From positions 9,964,132 through 10,028,131 of the forward strand of contig NC_087377.1 in assembly GCF_963675165.1 (NCBI RefSeq): a stretch of 64,000 nt of DNA. The letters are read 5' to 3'. The position numbers and the translations under genes were made by a program. Shown here in pieces: positions 44,372 to 59,000 of the stretch (positions within the stretch are counted from its first letter, which is position 1; every line of letters starts with the position of its first letter). The DNA is from Halichondria panicea. Lineage: Eukaryota; Porifera; Demospongiae; Suberitida; Halichondriidae. The notes beneath the pieces are model-generated. The model was not told the origin of the DNA. It saw nothing but the letters and a program-made list of their open reading frames with translations, and ran no database searches.

Positions 44372-47300
44372 ATGGAGTTCGGATATTGTAAGGCAGCAGT
44401 CAGCAAGACTCTAACCATGATTGCTCTACACGTGGTTCTCCTTTGTGTCTTTGCTGCTGCAGAAGATGAAGGTAACAAAACACAGCTAGATCCACTGAGG
44501 GTTAACCCCACTGCACTGAGCAATAAGCTCTGAATGCAAGATAATGCCTGTTTTTTTTTTTATCCAGCAAATGTGATCAGTTTTCAAGCAGAGAGAGACT
44601 TAATACCTGTTGGTCAACCAATGAGCTATACCTGCAAAGTGAAGGGTCGTGCAGTGTGGGAGTTTGGTACTTATTACTTTAACACAGCCTCCAGCGACTT
44701 TGTGGGGAATAGAAGCAATCTAATTGATGGAGTGAACATCACTGACTTTACTGATGCAAGTGGCAATCATCTCTCCAAATTATTTCTTTCTTCGTCCATT
44801 GTACAAAGTCTGAATGATACCGATATGGCCTGTAGTGCAACAACAAGTCTAACCATAAAACCACCTGTAAACGAGAGGATTAGAGTTAAAGTTTTTAGTA
44901 AGTTCTCAAGTTTATTGCACATCAGAAACTAATTCATACCCCCCCCCCCCCACAGGTTCCCCCACTTCCCCTGGCAATGTGAGAGTGGTGTCAGAGAGGC
45001 AGAAAGAGGTCACTCTGACATGGGAACCTTCGTTCTTACCATTCAACATCTCCCCTCAGTACAAGGTGTATGTGGATGGTGTCGTCGAAGCTACAATGGA
45101 ACAACCTTCATTTGTGTTCTCAAAACTGGAGCACTCATGTGATTCTCACCAGATACGAGTGGAAGCGTACAATGAAGTCGGCAGCAATACCTCGGAGCAC
45201 ATCGAAGTGGTCTTACCTGCAGGTGTGTGTAATTCAGTGCAACATGTACAGTCATGTAGATACTTGTTTAGTGATAAGATATAAGGGTGCCTCAGGGGCT
45301 GGTTTACATGTACATAAACAAATGCTTTCTTTTCTTCCACTGAACAGTTACTAATTAACTAACAAAAGCACACTTTTATCACTTCTAAATGTGCATTTAT
45401 GGCGTCCACACTAAAGCTTCAAGTGTTATGTGTGTCTGCCTGCAGACAACACAAATAGTACAAACTAACAAAATGTGAAGTACTGCATAATCAGTACGTC
45501 AACTTGTGATCCTGCCACAGACTTACAAATTACACGTTCATAAACCATGTAGCCCTGTCAAAAATAAACTTGCACCGTACTTCCTTTGCTTGCATCCCTT
45601 GTGATAGTGATTTAGTCTAAATGCATATCCTCTCTGTGGTAGCAACCTTTGTACCTTCACTACTCTGTCCGCACAGTTCCTGAGGTGGGTGCACTGAGTG
45701 ACAGCATCTCTACCGATATTACAAAGAGTGGTGCTCAAGTTCAATTCACGGTTTCCTTTGACGTGAGTTTGACTGTCTATAATGCAGTCAATGCTATAAT
45801 TGTGTGTATTCAATCTCAATAGATACTCGGATACTCATTACCCCTCCGTTCTAAAATATTTTTAGTTCCATCTTCTCCAATGTTCCTTGTGAATGCACAG
45901 TGCCAATGTAATGAATGCAGTCCTTCCACTAGCCAAACTGCATGTGTAGACTCAGCAAACCATTGGGTCGTTAAACCTCTAAACCAGCCCCCATTACATG
46001 TACAAATTGATTAAGTTAACTTTTACTTTGAGATTATCTACGCTATATGGACATTTATGCTACACTTTTCGCTGTGTGTGTGTCCTTGTAATGCTTTTCT
46101 GCTGGAGCAAACTCATTACTGTTACTGAACTGTTGGTAAAAGTTTGCATCTTTTGGTGACTGCCCTATTGTCCTTGCACCCGTACAGCAAGCCGTGTCAT
46201 GTCCCGCTCACCCGGTAACCAACTACACGGTGACGCTCACCTCAAACACGTCCACCCCCATCACTCGGACAGTGACCACACCCCCTGAAGACAACGTCTC
46301 TATCACAGTGGCGGGTCTGAACGACAACACTCTCTACACCTACCAGGTGCACGCTAACAATGCCATTGGAAGTACAGCCTCAGCAGTGAAAACATTTTGT
46401 GAGTGCATATAAATATTTACTGTTAGTGTATTCACTACCTTCCCTTTTGTGTTACTAGAGACAACTTTCTTAGGAACCAGTGATTTTAGGTGAACTGGTT
46501 CTCTGTATCTAATAATTATTATGGATTAAGTCAACAAGATTAGAGATGTATTGACTAATTTAAATCTGATGTGACATGATGTCTTGCTGCCCACAACTTC
46601 AATTATACTTCAATGCCCGATTGCATATAAGAGCTCCTTTTGTTGCCTAGCTATAATCAGTCGTGTCCAAGTGTGCATAGAACACATTAATTGATCCAGA
46701 ACTAATTACACCCCCTCCCCCCCAGACACGACTGACGTGCTCAGCGGCACTGCCATGGAGATGAATGAAGGTACACTGTTCCTGCGTTGTGAGTTTGTCC
46801 CCGGATCCAACGCACTTGGTTGTCAGGTGAGAGCATAAAGGAACAGCTGCACGGCGGAACCATGTCCGTGTATTGCATTCAGTGCTGCCTAGCTACACTG
46901 CTGTAGTTGCATGTAACACTTATTGTGGTTAAAGGTTCGGAAACTACCAGGGACTTATACACTTTTGTTGTGACCACAATAAATTTGCCTACTTTCTATG
47001 TGGGGATCACTACTCACTGTAGTCCTGTAGTGAGATCTAGTTGTGATCTTATCATATCCCATTTCTGATCAGCATGGGAAAATTTTTTCATCGTGTTGAG
47101 GCCTCTATTTCTATGAAATTCTGCCAATATTTTAATTCAGTCAGACACTCATTGTCTGTTTTCTGCAAATTCTTGAAACACTGCCATTATTAAACCACAG
47201 GTATTTAGTCTAGCCATTGTAAACTTTGAAGGTGTTGTACAATTATTACAGTCTAGCCTTTGGTGCTTGCTGCCACAAGTTTGTTTACCTTTATCTGTGT

Positions 47301-50300
47301 ACAACCATCTGATTATCCCCATGCAACCTTTATCCACTCTACTACAGGTTCAACTGGAGACTCTCACTCGCCTTGGTAACCTCACTCATTCCCTGTATCG
47401 TAGCCAACCAGATGCAGCCTCTGTGGACGCTGTCATCAATATCACCAACCCCTCCTGTTACGACAAGATGCTTGTGTTTGATATAGAGTCCGACAACACC
47501 ACCGGTAACCTAGGCATGCCTGGAAAATTTCATGTCAGTGGGAACAAGCCGTGTACCGCTCCTTTGAGCACAGAAGGTAAATAAGCGTGGTAAATCTCGT
47601 ACATGCATGTATGGTAGAAGTAATTATTATGGAGCATTCGTCCAACTATACATACATGCATACACACTTTTCATGTTGGCACCGTATGAAAATGGCAATG
47701 AGTAGCATAGACACATATTGTGCGTACCTGGCCTAAAAATGTCCTGTTATATGTTACTTAATAATGCTCCATTATGTGAGATTATGTGAGGTATAAAATT
47801 TCTTTGCGATACAAATACGAGCACATTATCAAGGTGTGTGTTATGATACCTCTGACTGTATTGCTTGTGACACTTCATTACTGCAGTGTTTGTTTCAAGT
47901 AGGATATTGTATATGAGGGGGGGGAGGTAGTCTGGGGTTACCACTAGCGTATATGGGGGGGTAGTCTGGGGTTACCACTAGCGTATATGGGGAGGTAGTC
48001 TGGGGTTACCGCTGGGGCGACAATGTTGATGTGTTGTCAGGTTCTAATAACGTATAAGTAATTCAAGTCGAGTCAAATGTGGTAATTAGTGTACTCAATG
48101 GGTGTGAAGTCTTCACTAGATATGCTCGTGCTAGTCGTCTTGTCTTCTGTCTTCCCATATCAGCTTTTAGTGTTTTACCCTCTCAACACGTTCATTCATA
48201 TATGCACCTAAATGACCACACACCTACACAAAAGACACAACACATACCCACCCACACACACACACCTACACACAGGCACACCCGTATCCACAGCTTTGAT
48301 CATTGGAGCCTCAGTGGGCGGAGCCATAGCTGTCGTATTGGCGGTCGTTATCCTGGTCGTGATCTGCTGCGTACTTAAGAATCGTGCATTCGGTGAGGGA
48401 GAGCAGTGAATTTCTAAATTAATAGTATTCATAGCCCAATTAACATTTGACCACAAGCCACTAAAAGGGAATATTTATCACTTGACCCTACACAGCTAGC
48501 TTGCATTTAACTGTTGTGTTGTGTCTAGTGCTACTGTAGTGAATTACTTTAGAAGGAGTCAACAAGTCGGGCTGCATTGATATGCAATGGTGTCATTGTG
48601 TGTGTGTACTAGTATGCATGCATTTTCTCGTGTATATGATAAGATAATAATGTATTTTCTCATGTTGTACAAGTTGTGTATAATAGGTTTCATTATGTCC
48701 CCAGGCAACAGCGTCAAGGATACCACTGTCTGGATCAGGAACCAAGATCAAGAGTAAGTCCATCGCTTTTTGAACACCAACTTTGACTCGCTATTTACCG
48801 TTGAACCCAGAAGTGTGTACACTTGTAGTAACGTTAGCCATCTACAATTCTACAATAACAAATGCACTGTCCTAAGACAGTGTAAGAACTAGCTTCCTTG
48901 TCACTGTTTTAAACATGAGGGATGAGGTAGTTACTTGTAGCTGGTTCCATGTGATGTGTGTGTGCAGAGTGTCACACCGTGTACCAGCTGACAGAGGAAC
49001 ATAAGTTAGTATGCCTGTATGGAGGCACCTGTATCTCAGTAGTCTATGTTAGCTTCGTCTTCAGACTTGCTCTGCCTAAACATCGCGTTCTCATTTCCTC
49101 ATTTCCTCATTTCTTATTTCCTCGTTTCTCATTCCCTGTTTTATCACCACCCTGCATGGAAGATGTGAGCTGTGGTCACACTGCACTGTTGTGTGGGGAC
49201 AATGTGCTGATGCAATGCTGTATTGTGGTAGACCTGTGGGGAAACATTTCATCCCGCCCACATACCACAAAATCTTATTCACAATAATTATTATGAGCTA
49301 CATTGTATCATAATTATGTAATTATACGTACCTCTTTTAATCATCTCCCACCCACTCACACACCACTTACACACCACTCACACACCACTTACACACACAC
49401 ACCACTCACAGCAGTTACCCGGTGAGATACTCTCCGAACAAACAAGCGAGGGTGCCCTCGAGGGAAGAGCCTCAGGAGAACAAGCTGCCCATCTACGACT
49501 CAGTCGACACTTACAGACAAACGGTACCAGCCCACATCATATAGAGTAACCTCAACCACGAACTTAATATCCATTATCAACAGCATTTATTTATCAGTTT
49601 TATCACCTTGTCTTGTGTGTGTGCAAGCAAAAATATGTTTAAATTCGAGTGACATAGTTTCTTTATAGTATGGGAGGGGTGTGGTATAATTGAACATTAT
49701 TATGGTGACTATGAGCATTACATAGGCCTCCGTCAGAAGACTAAATATGACACGCATCATTAATTAGCACTTTTATATGTACGTCACTCGAATTTGTCCA
49801 TATTTTGTATGACCACCATGCACCAAATGCGACTGTAGATTGAATACCTTGCATAGCATTACCAACTGATTGAACATGCACCCTTTGAGTTCTTTAGTGT
49901 TGCTCCAAGTTAAGCATGCATCCTGTTGACTAGCAGTTCATAAGGTTTTGGCTGCTTTACATGTACAGAATATGCGCTTGTTTTGACTGGTTCCCCAAAA
50001 GGTGTGCCCATTGAAGGATTTGCCAAGTCCCTAACCCATCCATTTTATTCTCCTGTTTGTTTTCCCCTGACGTGTATCGTTTGTTGCTTTGCATCAATTT
50101 CCCAATTAATCAAAAGCCGTGTTCTGAGCCAAATATCATGTCCAAGTTCTCTTGGAAACTATACATTGTAACTGCCCCTACAAGTGTATCACTAATGTTT
50201 GTACATTGGACGATGAATGGACTTCATTCATCGTCTGTGTAGGCCCACTCGACTCTGAACTGAACAATAGTCTGGCAGATTGTAAGAATTACCATATAAC

Positions 50301-53300
50301 TACCAGTAGGCATGGAGCTCCAATTCACACACCTCTGCTCTACCTAATGACCTTTATTCATGCCTAACAGTGTCTACATTGTTTCTTATGTACGTGCACA
50401 CGCCTTACTTACATGTGGGCCGTACGTGTATTCTTTGAAAGCTGCTTTGAAATTGTACAATTTCACTTTGAACTGTTACTCATCGCCTAGCTAGAATGTA
50501 CCACTAAACTTACCGTGCTCGATTGAAGGTGGTTTTCGTTTTAGTTCTGTCAGTAACTGAAAGAAAGCCTATTATTCAATCACAAAGTCAATGGGTGAAA
50601 ACCTTTACATTTGTTTAGAAGTAGTACCTTGAGGTCCCTACAAGGCAAAATAATAGTAAACAAGGATAGTTTACCATTACAACAATACCTCTTCACTTCA
50701 TCTGTTACATGTTCTGGATTACCTAATCCTGTAGTATTACTTCCCCATCTCTGTAATAACATTTTCAGTACCATAAATTATTACATGACTGTGTGGACGG
50801 GGGAGGGAGGGGGGGTCCAATCTGTGAATGTTAACTTTTAATTACTAACAATGATAACATTTTCGGTCATGTACTTGTACATCTTCAGTTTCTATGCTTA
50901 TATAAGACTGTATAACATAATAAACATTATTCCTTGTTTCTATGATTACATCGTTCATTCCCACCCCCTCCAGTCCACACGTGACAGTGTACCATCACCT
51001 GACTACGAGCTGCTGAAACGAGAATTCGGAAACTTGAGGTCACCGCCGCCCCCGTCCAGTCCCAAACATGGTGACACACCCACTTATGCTCAGCTGAACT
51101 CTGACCCCTACTCGGAGCCACTGAGACTGCCCGACTTTGCAGAGCCCTACGAACAACATGTGCCTGCTTACGCCGAACCTTACGAGGTATGTACACGTAG
51201 CTATAGATAAATGTGTCTATGCATACTAATATTGTAGGATTGAACTTTATATCAGGCAACACCATTCCTATTTTATTGCCCTAGCTGTTGGCTGGTTTCT
51301 GCTAGCTAAGAGCCTTCCTCATTCATAGCTGGCATACATATAAGTACTGCCTTTGTATGTTTGTACAGCACGCTCCTATAGTGGGAGACCATGTGAGTCG
51401 CTTGTCAGTATAGACTCAGTGGAGTCCCTCTTAATGCGATTATGGCTTTGTTATGATATTGACTGTGCTCTGTTTTGGTCACGTTGTACGCAGGTCATCC
51501 TCTATAATACAGCCAGGTTAATGAGGCTCATAGCCACTATAGAATGCATGTGTTTTGATTTGTGTTAGTATAATACAGTACGTAGGCCACCTCTTGAATT
51601 TCAGCAAGGTGTCTATGGGATTTAGAAGCCCAAAGACAGTGATTTAGTATCCCGAGTGTAGCGAGGGTACTACAATTAAGTGGCTGAGGGCTTCTAAACC
51701 ATGTGGACATTGACAAAACAGTGTCTAACTCATTTAGATACTAGTGCGCATGCGCAAACCGCTTGACTACATTACAATTGCTTGACAATGGAATACTAGG
51801 TATACTAAGTAAATTGCAGGCATACCAAGTCCCATAGTATACTTGCTCTGAGGCACTTTTCCCATGTACTTCCCATGTACCTCCCATGTAGATCTTATCA
51901 ACTAGTGTCTAATATTAAATAGTTCCAAAATTATGTTATAGTGATTGCTAGAAGATGTGCATGCATGTTCAGTGTTACCACATCAAAGCCCTGGGTTAGA
52001 GACTACATGTAAATTACCCTGCCCACTTCAAAGCAAATTGAGTGTTTCAAACGTAGGCAAAACAAACATAGTTCCGACAGTTATTGTGACAAGCAGAATT
52101 TTAATCACAAAGGATAGTTTCCATGGTGTCAGAACGAGTGTGTTACTGTACACATCCCACTTGGACGACTGTTTCACCCCTCGGAGATTTGTGGTCGTCC
52201 TATCACTAGGGAGATCGACGTCCCTCTGGTGTGTTTGGAGGCGTGTTTATCTGTTTAATTGTTTCTTAATAAAATTCATTGTTTTCATTTTCTAAGGGAA
52301 TCCTCTCAAGAAGTAATTTGTTAACGTCGCGCTTCAGCCTTTAAAATTGCATTAATTTTGCATAATAATTATGATGTTCTTTATGTCATAAATAATTTAT
52401 CGTTAAAATTTTCCAATGTATCGAGATGCTATTGTTTCATCGATCATATGGAGTGTTAGTGCATGCATTGTAGTTGTGCCAGCGGAAAAAAATAGTTGAA
52501 GATGTCCCTATAGCTGTGAAATTAATAGTTAAATTGTAGTATCTATTTGATTGCTACGTGTCGAGGTATGCATGAATAACAATTGTATACCAATGTATGT
52601 ATCCTTTTGCAAATTGTATACGTAAATTGAAGTTTCTTTCTCATAACATTGTACAGTGTCAGTGTACAGTGTATAAAATAATTGTGTGTTGCTAATTCCC
52701 ATATGTGTGCATATAGTCAGTACCAACATATCGATAACTGTGTTTTCATAACCTGCATGGGAAGGGTCAGTTTTAGAGCTAGAGAGCAACGTTAGTTGTA
52801 GCGGCGGGCAGGGTGATTACTCACTGAGCTAATTATCATTTTTGCGATAGAGTAGATTATTCGATAAGTCTTTTAAAGTGTGTAACATTTTATGTTAAGA
52901 TAAGTTTAGAAAAGTGCGTTTTTAGAAAGATAAGTATGTCTTGTGATGGACATGTAGTTCTGTCTCTAATTGTTGCCTCATACTCGATCTGACAAATTCT
53001 ACTTAGTGCAAGCAATGATTATAACTTGCCTGCACCTATGAACTCTACGCACCGTTCCCCTGGGTTGTCTAATCGGTACCTGCTAGTGAGAACAAGGTTC
53101 CTTCAACATCGAACAATAATATTATTATTAGAGCAAGCTGCGTCAATTTCAATTAATGCACAGTTTCAATTAATGCACAGTTTCAACAATTAAAGTGTTT
53201 TATGTTTAGTTTAATTGGTTGCATAGATGGTATAGAGAATTAGAGTACATAATATGTGTACAAGCTGACATGATCACATGATTACCTGTCCCCACGGTTT

Positions 53301-54851
53301 CAAACACATTCTGTGCATGCACGTTTGTCAATGAGGCACGTACTGCTTGTTCATTAAAATACCTATTGTTGATAGACAGCCGCTTTCGGAGTCCTTAAAA
53401 AAAGAAAAAGAATGTGTTGGTTTTTGGTGAGTTGCTGTGCACTTCGGAGTTTAGCCAAAACAGCCAGTGTTTGATGGTGTATATCCAACACAGGTGTGTG
53501 TTTGGTGGTACTGTTCCTCTTGACCAGGTGGCCGACCTTATGTCTAGGTGCACACTGTGGTACCTGTGGTAGTACTGTGGTGATACCGTGGTACTGTTAT
53601 ACTGTGGCAGTGCTGTATTATTATGGTACCTGTGGTAGTACTGTGGTAGTGTTGAGCTTGTCCCACAGTTTCTGTATGCTGTAAAGTATGAGATTTGTCA
53701 CCATAACTTTCTCAGGGAAATCACTGACGGAACTACATCTGTCAGCTGGTTTTTGATGATTATGGTGTACGTAGAACGTGCTACATTGAAAGCAAAAGAC
53801 CGTGTTTCCTCATACTGTGTGTAAGCCTGAATAATAGCTGCTGTCAACATATTCTTGGCACAAACATGGTAGCACTAATTACATACTCAATAATGTGGAA
53901 GATTCGGAAGTCTAATCGGACAATAAATTTCCTCGAATACTTTCCACAATATTATTTTCCTTATCTAATTGGCCAAGTACACACTTGCCAAGAAAACCTT
54001 GTGTGTGTCGTGGACGTATGAAAACATTAAGTTATCGATAATTTTTTTGTCATTCCAACCATATTATGGAAATATTGTTTACCATGTACCAATCTTGTAG
54101 AGTAACTTCCACTACTTACAACTAAATTCTGTACTTGTGCTGTTTGCCAAGTGGCATGGCATTCCAGCACATCTTCAATATTAATACCGATCAGCGTCCA
54201 CTTTATTGTCTGTGTGGCTATACGTATGTTCGTGCATAGTACGTTACTTACATTCCTCCTATGTACATTCGGTGGTTGGGTGTGTCCACTGCACTTAGTT
54301 GTTTGTTGATGATTAAATTGTTGCTGGCTAGCAGTACAACAACAAAGTTATATAATAATGAGACACAATCATTGGTGAAGTTATTGCATGTTCAAAGTAT
54401 ATTAAACACGTTTCAATGCTCACGTTGTTATGACTACTACCATATAAGTTGTTTTGTTGTGGTACGGTTGACATGAAGTCATGGTATGTGTTGAAACAAA
54501 GTAGTACATGTTCCTAAGTTTTGGAGCTCTGCCTTCATACTTGAGGTTTTATATGAGCTCCAAAACAGTTGCGCACTCGCCCTAATGAACATTTGGTATG
54601 ATCTACTATTAATAAATCCCCTCCTTCTACAGATTACACGGGATCCTGTCTACCAAACACTGGATGACGCAGCGTCAGTTCCCTCAAAGAAGGCCCCTCC
54701 CACGACACCACCCCCTGCACACTACTCGCAAGTGGCCGATGCCCTGCCTATTGGCTGGAAGGTTAAGACAGTCGGAGGCGGGGGAGGAGGGTCAAGATTA
54801 ACGCTACCACAGCAGAGAAGTGGAAGCAGAACCAGTCTCTCACAAGTCTGA
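44372..54851 (+). CDS. Receptor C: Ig-FN3-FN3 receptor with long tyrosine/proline-rich tail
   Basis: Exons 44372-44471, 44568-44897, 44956-45222, 45677-45762, 46188-46398, 46726-46826, 47348-47576, 48276-48392, 48705-48753, 49412-49523, 50974-51186, 51369-51392 (24-nt microexon, less certain) and 54633-54851; all phases agree, about 685 residues. Residues 1-441 repeat receptor A module for module (signal, Ig, FN3, FN3, CEFVPGSNALGC domain). From exon 8 on it is unrelated: helix (ALIIGASVGGAIAVVLAVVI), CCVLKNR, then a roughly 210-residue tail. The tail has 12 tyrosines (IYDSV, DYELL, TYAQL, VYQTL and HYSQV among them), proline runs (PPPPSSP, PTTPPP) and ends SQV, a class-I PDZ ligand form. Exon 10 has a NAGNAG acceptor. 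Likely a surface receptor recruiting SH2, SH3 and PDZ partners; binding is inferred from motifs. Confidence 0.83.
47909..48012 (+). repeat. Tandem repeat, three units of about 36 bp
   Basis: Unit GGTAGTCTGGGGTTACCACT followed by AGCGTATATGGGG repeats three times in receptor C intron 7. CA-rich sequence at 48225-48275 then forms the polypyrimidine-poor tract before the helix exon. Confidence 0.8.
51393..54632 (+). other. Receptor C last intron, 3.2 kb
   Basis: No additional exon accepted. It contains a segment near 51600-51735 (TTTAGAAGCCC...GGGCTTCTAAACCATG) related to 15465-15545, and a low-complexity array of GTGGTAGTACTGTGG-type units at 53559-53650. The remainder is A+T-rich. Confidence 0.5.
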
Positions 54852-56066
54852 TACCGATAACTGTGATTCCGAGTCCTGCATGGAATGGGAACTCTCTGTA
54901 TGGAAATTCTCTCTTAATTTTTGTTTGGCCCTCGATTTCTTATCCATCCATCATCATTGTAATCTTATAACTGCAAGTAGCACTCTAGATATTAAATGCC
55001 ACACCTGACAGGATCACTGATTCCACGTATTGCTCACTTCACTTAATTTTTTTGCAACAATAAATTTTAATTCTTCGTCTGTCCACAATTGTGCTTATGA
55101 TTTGGTATGTCGCGAGTATAGTTTGTGTACATGTGCAATTAGCGTGCACATTAAACTAATTAAATATTCGTGGTCTGTTGGTTTGTTTAAACTATACACC
55201 CCCTCAAACATACTATGTCTCTGTGCTAAACTAGGTCAATTGTAGACATATATAATTATATAATTATGCATGTGACCAAATTAAGGCAATTAGGTGCATA
55301 CAGCCTAGAGGCATGTAGTAGTAGCGAGTGTAGGTATAATAACTATAGTACGTGACATCGATCCATATATAATATAAATAATCTGCATGGCTAGCTCTCG
55401 TACGTGACTAGGCATGCTATGCCACAATGATAATTATTAATTAGTGTGGGAAGAATAATCATTCATGTTGGGGTTCATTCCCTTGAAATGTTGGGAAGTT
55501 GAGTTATTATCGCATTCTGTTTGGCTACGAGGTATGCAGTAGCGAGAGTGTACGTAGGTATATAATAATTATAGTACGTGACATCGTAATAATTTTAATT
55601 TTAATAATCTGCATGCATGGCTATAGCTCTCGTATGTGACTTAATTAGTGTGGGAGAAATAATAATTATTCATGTTGAATTGGCCGCGCGCGGGGATTAT
55701 TCTCTCGAAATGTTGGGAAGTCGAACAATTGTTTGGCTACGAGGTAAAAAGTACATATATTTTTGATGACCCTGTGCCTATCACATGCAATACAACGTTA
55801 TAACACACATATCAAAAAGTGAACTCTCACTGGAGGTGCAGGGGAGGTGAGGTGATGTACTGTACACAAATTAATGTATGTTACCAAATAAAAACAAAAA
55901 TAAATTATTCAATATAAAATTATGATAATTTATATTCGAAAACTACTACATGTAACAGTACGTGCATGGGGATGGTGGGTAGACAAAATGATTGAAAAGT
56001 ATACAAGATTACATAAACTCAGTTTTGTACAAATATGCAGTAATTTATAAGATGACAAGGGCACGG
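54852..56066. other. Convergent intergenic region between receptors C and G
   Basis: Holds the 3' ends of both genes. An AATAAA for receptor C is at 55059-55064, about 210 bp past its stop. Two diverged copies of a segment (GTGACATCGATCC...GCATGGCTAGCTCTCGTACGTGAC near 55350-55400, and 55570-55640) form a direct duplication. No other coding sequence seen. Confidence 0.5.
55059..55064 (+). terminator. Poly(A) signal AATAAA of receptor C
   Basis: A canonical AATAAA hexamer lies 208 bp after the receptor C stop codon, the first such hexamer downstream. Cleavage site not determined. Confidence 0.4.
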
Positions 56067-59000
56067 TCAATTCACTGTGTCTTCTTGTAATGGAGGGGGG
56101 AGCGGAGGGGGTGACGTTGTCAACGGTGACGCACTAGTAGTCAGCATTCCGTACGACTCATTTCTTCGAAGCGGAGCTTGTTTCTCTTGATCCGAAGATG
56201 AGGACACAGCATTTCTGACCCTCACACCTGAGTAACCTCTGACCTCTGCATAGGCGTACGCAGGGTCGGCATACGGTGGTACCACATCCGTACTCTCCGA
56301 TTGATTCAGGAGCCCCGTGGATTGAGAGTGAGGTGGTCCGCCGTTGGTACGGGAGGGGTCCCCGTTAGCCGAGGGTTGAGGGACGTGGTTGGGGGTCAGT
56401 GGAGTATCAGAGACATATGGGAAGTCAGGATTGTGATGAGGGGCTGGTCCTCCAACTACTGAGATGGGGGTAGAGTTTCCTCCAACACCAGAATAGATTG
56501 GATTCAGGGCAGAAACAGCTGGATTCTGGCTCTGGTTCTGGTTCTGGGGATCAGCGTAGACAGGATTGGGAACAAGGCTTGTTTTTGAGCCTTCGATAAG
56601 GTTGGCTTGGGAACCGTTATTTGCTGTTGCGTAAATCGGATTGGACGCTTTCATTTCTAGCGCTGCTTTCTTGGCATCGTCGATTGTCTCGTACGTCGGG
56701 CCTACTCCGCTCACGGTTATATCCCCATTCCCCTTCGCAATATACGTGTTGTTTCGACTCCGAGAATCTATTCCATTGGCACCTGTGAGTTGGAGGCCAC
56801 CGTAGGCTTGGTTACCACTGAGTTCATCTGCGGCTCTTGGGTCAGTCATATACACTACAGGGACAACAACGAGAAGGTGTCACATGATAGCTCTAATTAA
56901 ATCTTTGGAGGGGGAGGGGCAGGGGTAACTTAATTATGTTATTAGGCATTCAAATGGAGGTTTACAAGGCATTTAGGAGATGTACAACTGGAGCACTGAA
57001 GTGCTAACCTTCCCTCGACTGTTTGACATGAATAATAATTATTAAAAAATAGAATCAAGTGGAGACTAGAAACATTTTTGAGAACAGAGTTTTAGTGGTG
57101 CATGTCTGATCACAGCGAAGTAAGCAAAAAAGGCTTGAGTCTTAAAAGTATGGCTCAAGCACAGCACAATCATAATTCTAGCTTTCTACTTCAGTGACCC
57201 TTTTCCATTGTTCTTGGTACGGGATCACTTCAGCTGTAAATACGTACCTCGAATAAAGGCCGCGTGTAGCTAGCCAATGTGTAAGTTCAAGCTTCTTAGC
57301 AATTGCTCGCTTTTATCAAAGCCCTGACATTAAAATCTGTCACTATTAAAACTAATAGCTTATTGTGTGGAGGCTTATCCATGCTGTAAACGCAATGCTA
57401 TGGCAGCCAGGTGAGGAGGCTCAGAATACACAAACAAACAGCAGCCTCAGGGTAATAATTATGTGCATTATAATTATTACACAGTTAGGGCTCAGCTAGT
57501 AATAATAAAAAGTACAATACATTGTACTGATACCCCTAGGACAAGCTTTAGAATAATTATAAGCACGTATTATGCTCTCTCCTTTGCAAGTATTTTGTTT
57601 GCGATCTATGCGAAAGATAATTATAGCTTTCTACTTTAGTGACCCTTTTCCATAGTTTTGGTATTTATGCGAAAGCTTACAATTTCACAATTGAAAGAGT
57701 CTTGCATTCGAAACCTCGTATACAGTGTGGCTGCATGGCAATACTAAATATTCCCACTAACCTGCTTTCCTGCGTTTAGAGGAGCAGCAGCAGCAGATAC
57801 AACACGCTATGAGGACAACGAGCAATAGGAGCAGAAGAAGACCTCCAGCTCCAGCACCAATGATAATGTATAGGGTCTCTGTGGGAAGAGTGGGTGTTGA
57901 TTAGTGCTTGCTGTGCTGATGACCCTTTACCGTACACACAATTGGCCAACCGGTAAAGTGTCATTGAAAATACAAACTAAAAACACACAGATGACCAGAT
58001 GACCCTTTACCAGACACACGAATGGCCAACTGGTATTAAAAGGGTTACAGACCAGTAAAGTTTGTTTACTGCTACACAACAACAATACACAACAACTGAA
58101 ATAACCTTCTCAAGTGGATTCTCAAGTGGACTGGTAATTAACAGAAAAACCTACTGGTCACTACATGCATGTGCCTAATTAATGCGAATTTGCCGAGCAT
58201 TGGCAAATAAAATTGCAACTATAGCAATTATCTATACGATCAATAACCACATGTACACATACTCTCACCTTGTGATAGTGGTGTGGGTGAGACCGGTGGG
58301 CTAATGGAGGGGCTGCCGGTGGAGATGGATATCATCGTGGCTACAAGGGAGGGCAAACACAACGTGTAATTTTAAGTACACTATGCAATTAACGGTGTGT
58401 GAATGAATGATGGCAGCATTAATACGCTATCTACATGCATCTGTTACCGACCTGGGCACGATATTCATTACAACTGTGTACATAAGGTTATGAAAACAAA
58501 CAATAGCCGGAACTGAATATGACCAAACACTACAAGGAATAGCAAAACAATAACTGCATGGCTAGTACACTATCAGTGACTGTGTGGTAAGTACAAATAT
58601 GCAAGAATTTGTAGAATTTCTTCAAAATGGGGTGATCCGCTTACTTGTACTGACAATGCAGATCGAGAGTACAATGTAAACAAACAAATAATTATGGTCA
58701 TTGTAATTGAGTTAATTTTAATTGAAAAGAGACCACCACTTAGAGACACCGGGTTAATAGACTAAGGTGTGGGTAATTGTTGGAAGAGCTGATGGTCTTC
58801 CCCATATAAATGGTATACATACAGTTGCATGTGCTATAGTGCAATCACAAAGCATTGAATTTTAGCAATCATACTCTCTCCAGTACAGTTAGTACAACGT
58901 CCATTGTCACCTGCAGTTCCAAATGGCCACCTTCCATTAAAGCCACAGAAACTACAACACAAACATTGGAAGGGAGCTTCGAGAAAAGAGAGAGAAAAAG

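Noticed and set aside
49983-50841. Overlapping plus and minus frames in a receptor C intron
   Set aside because: Short frames on both strands with no splice signals or domain; typical chance frames.
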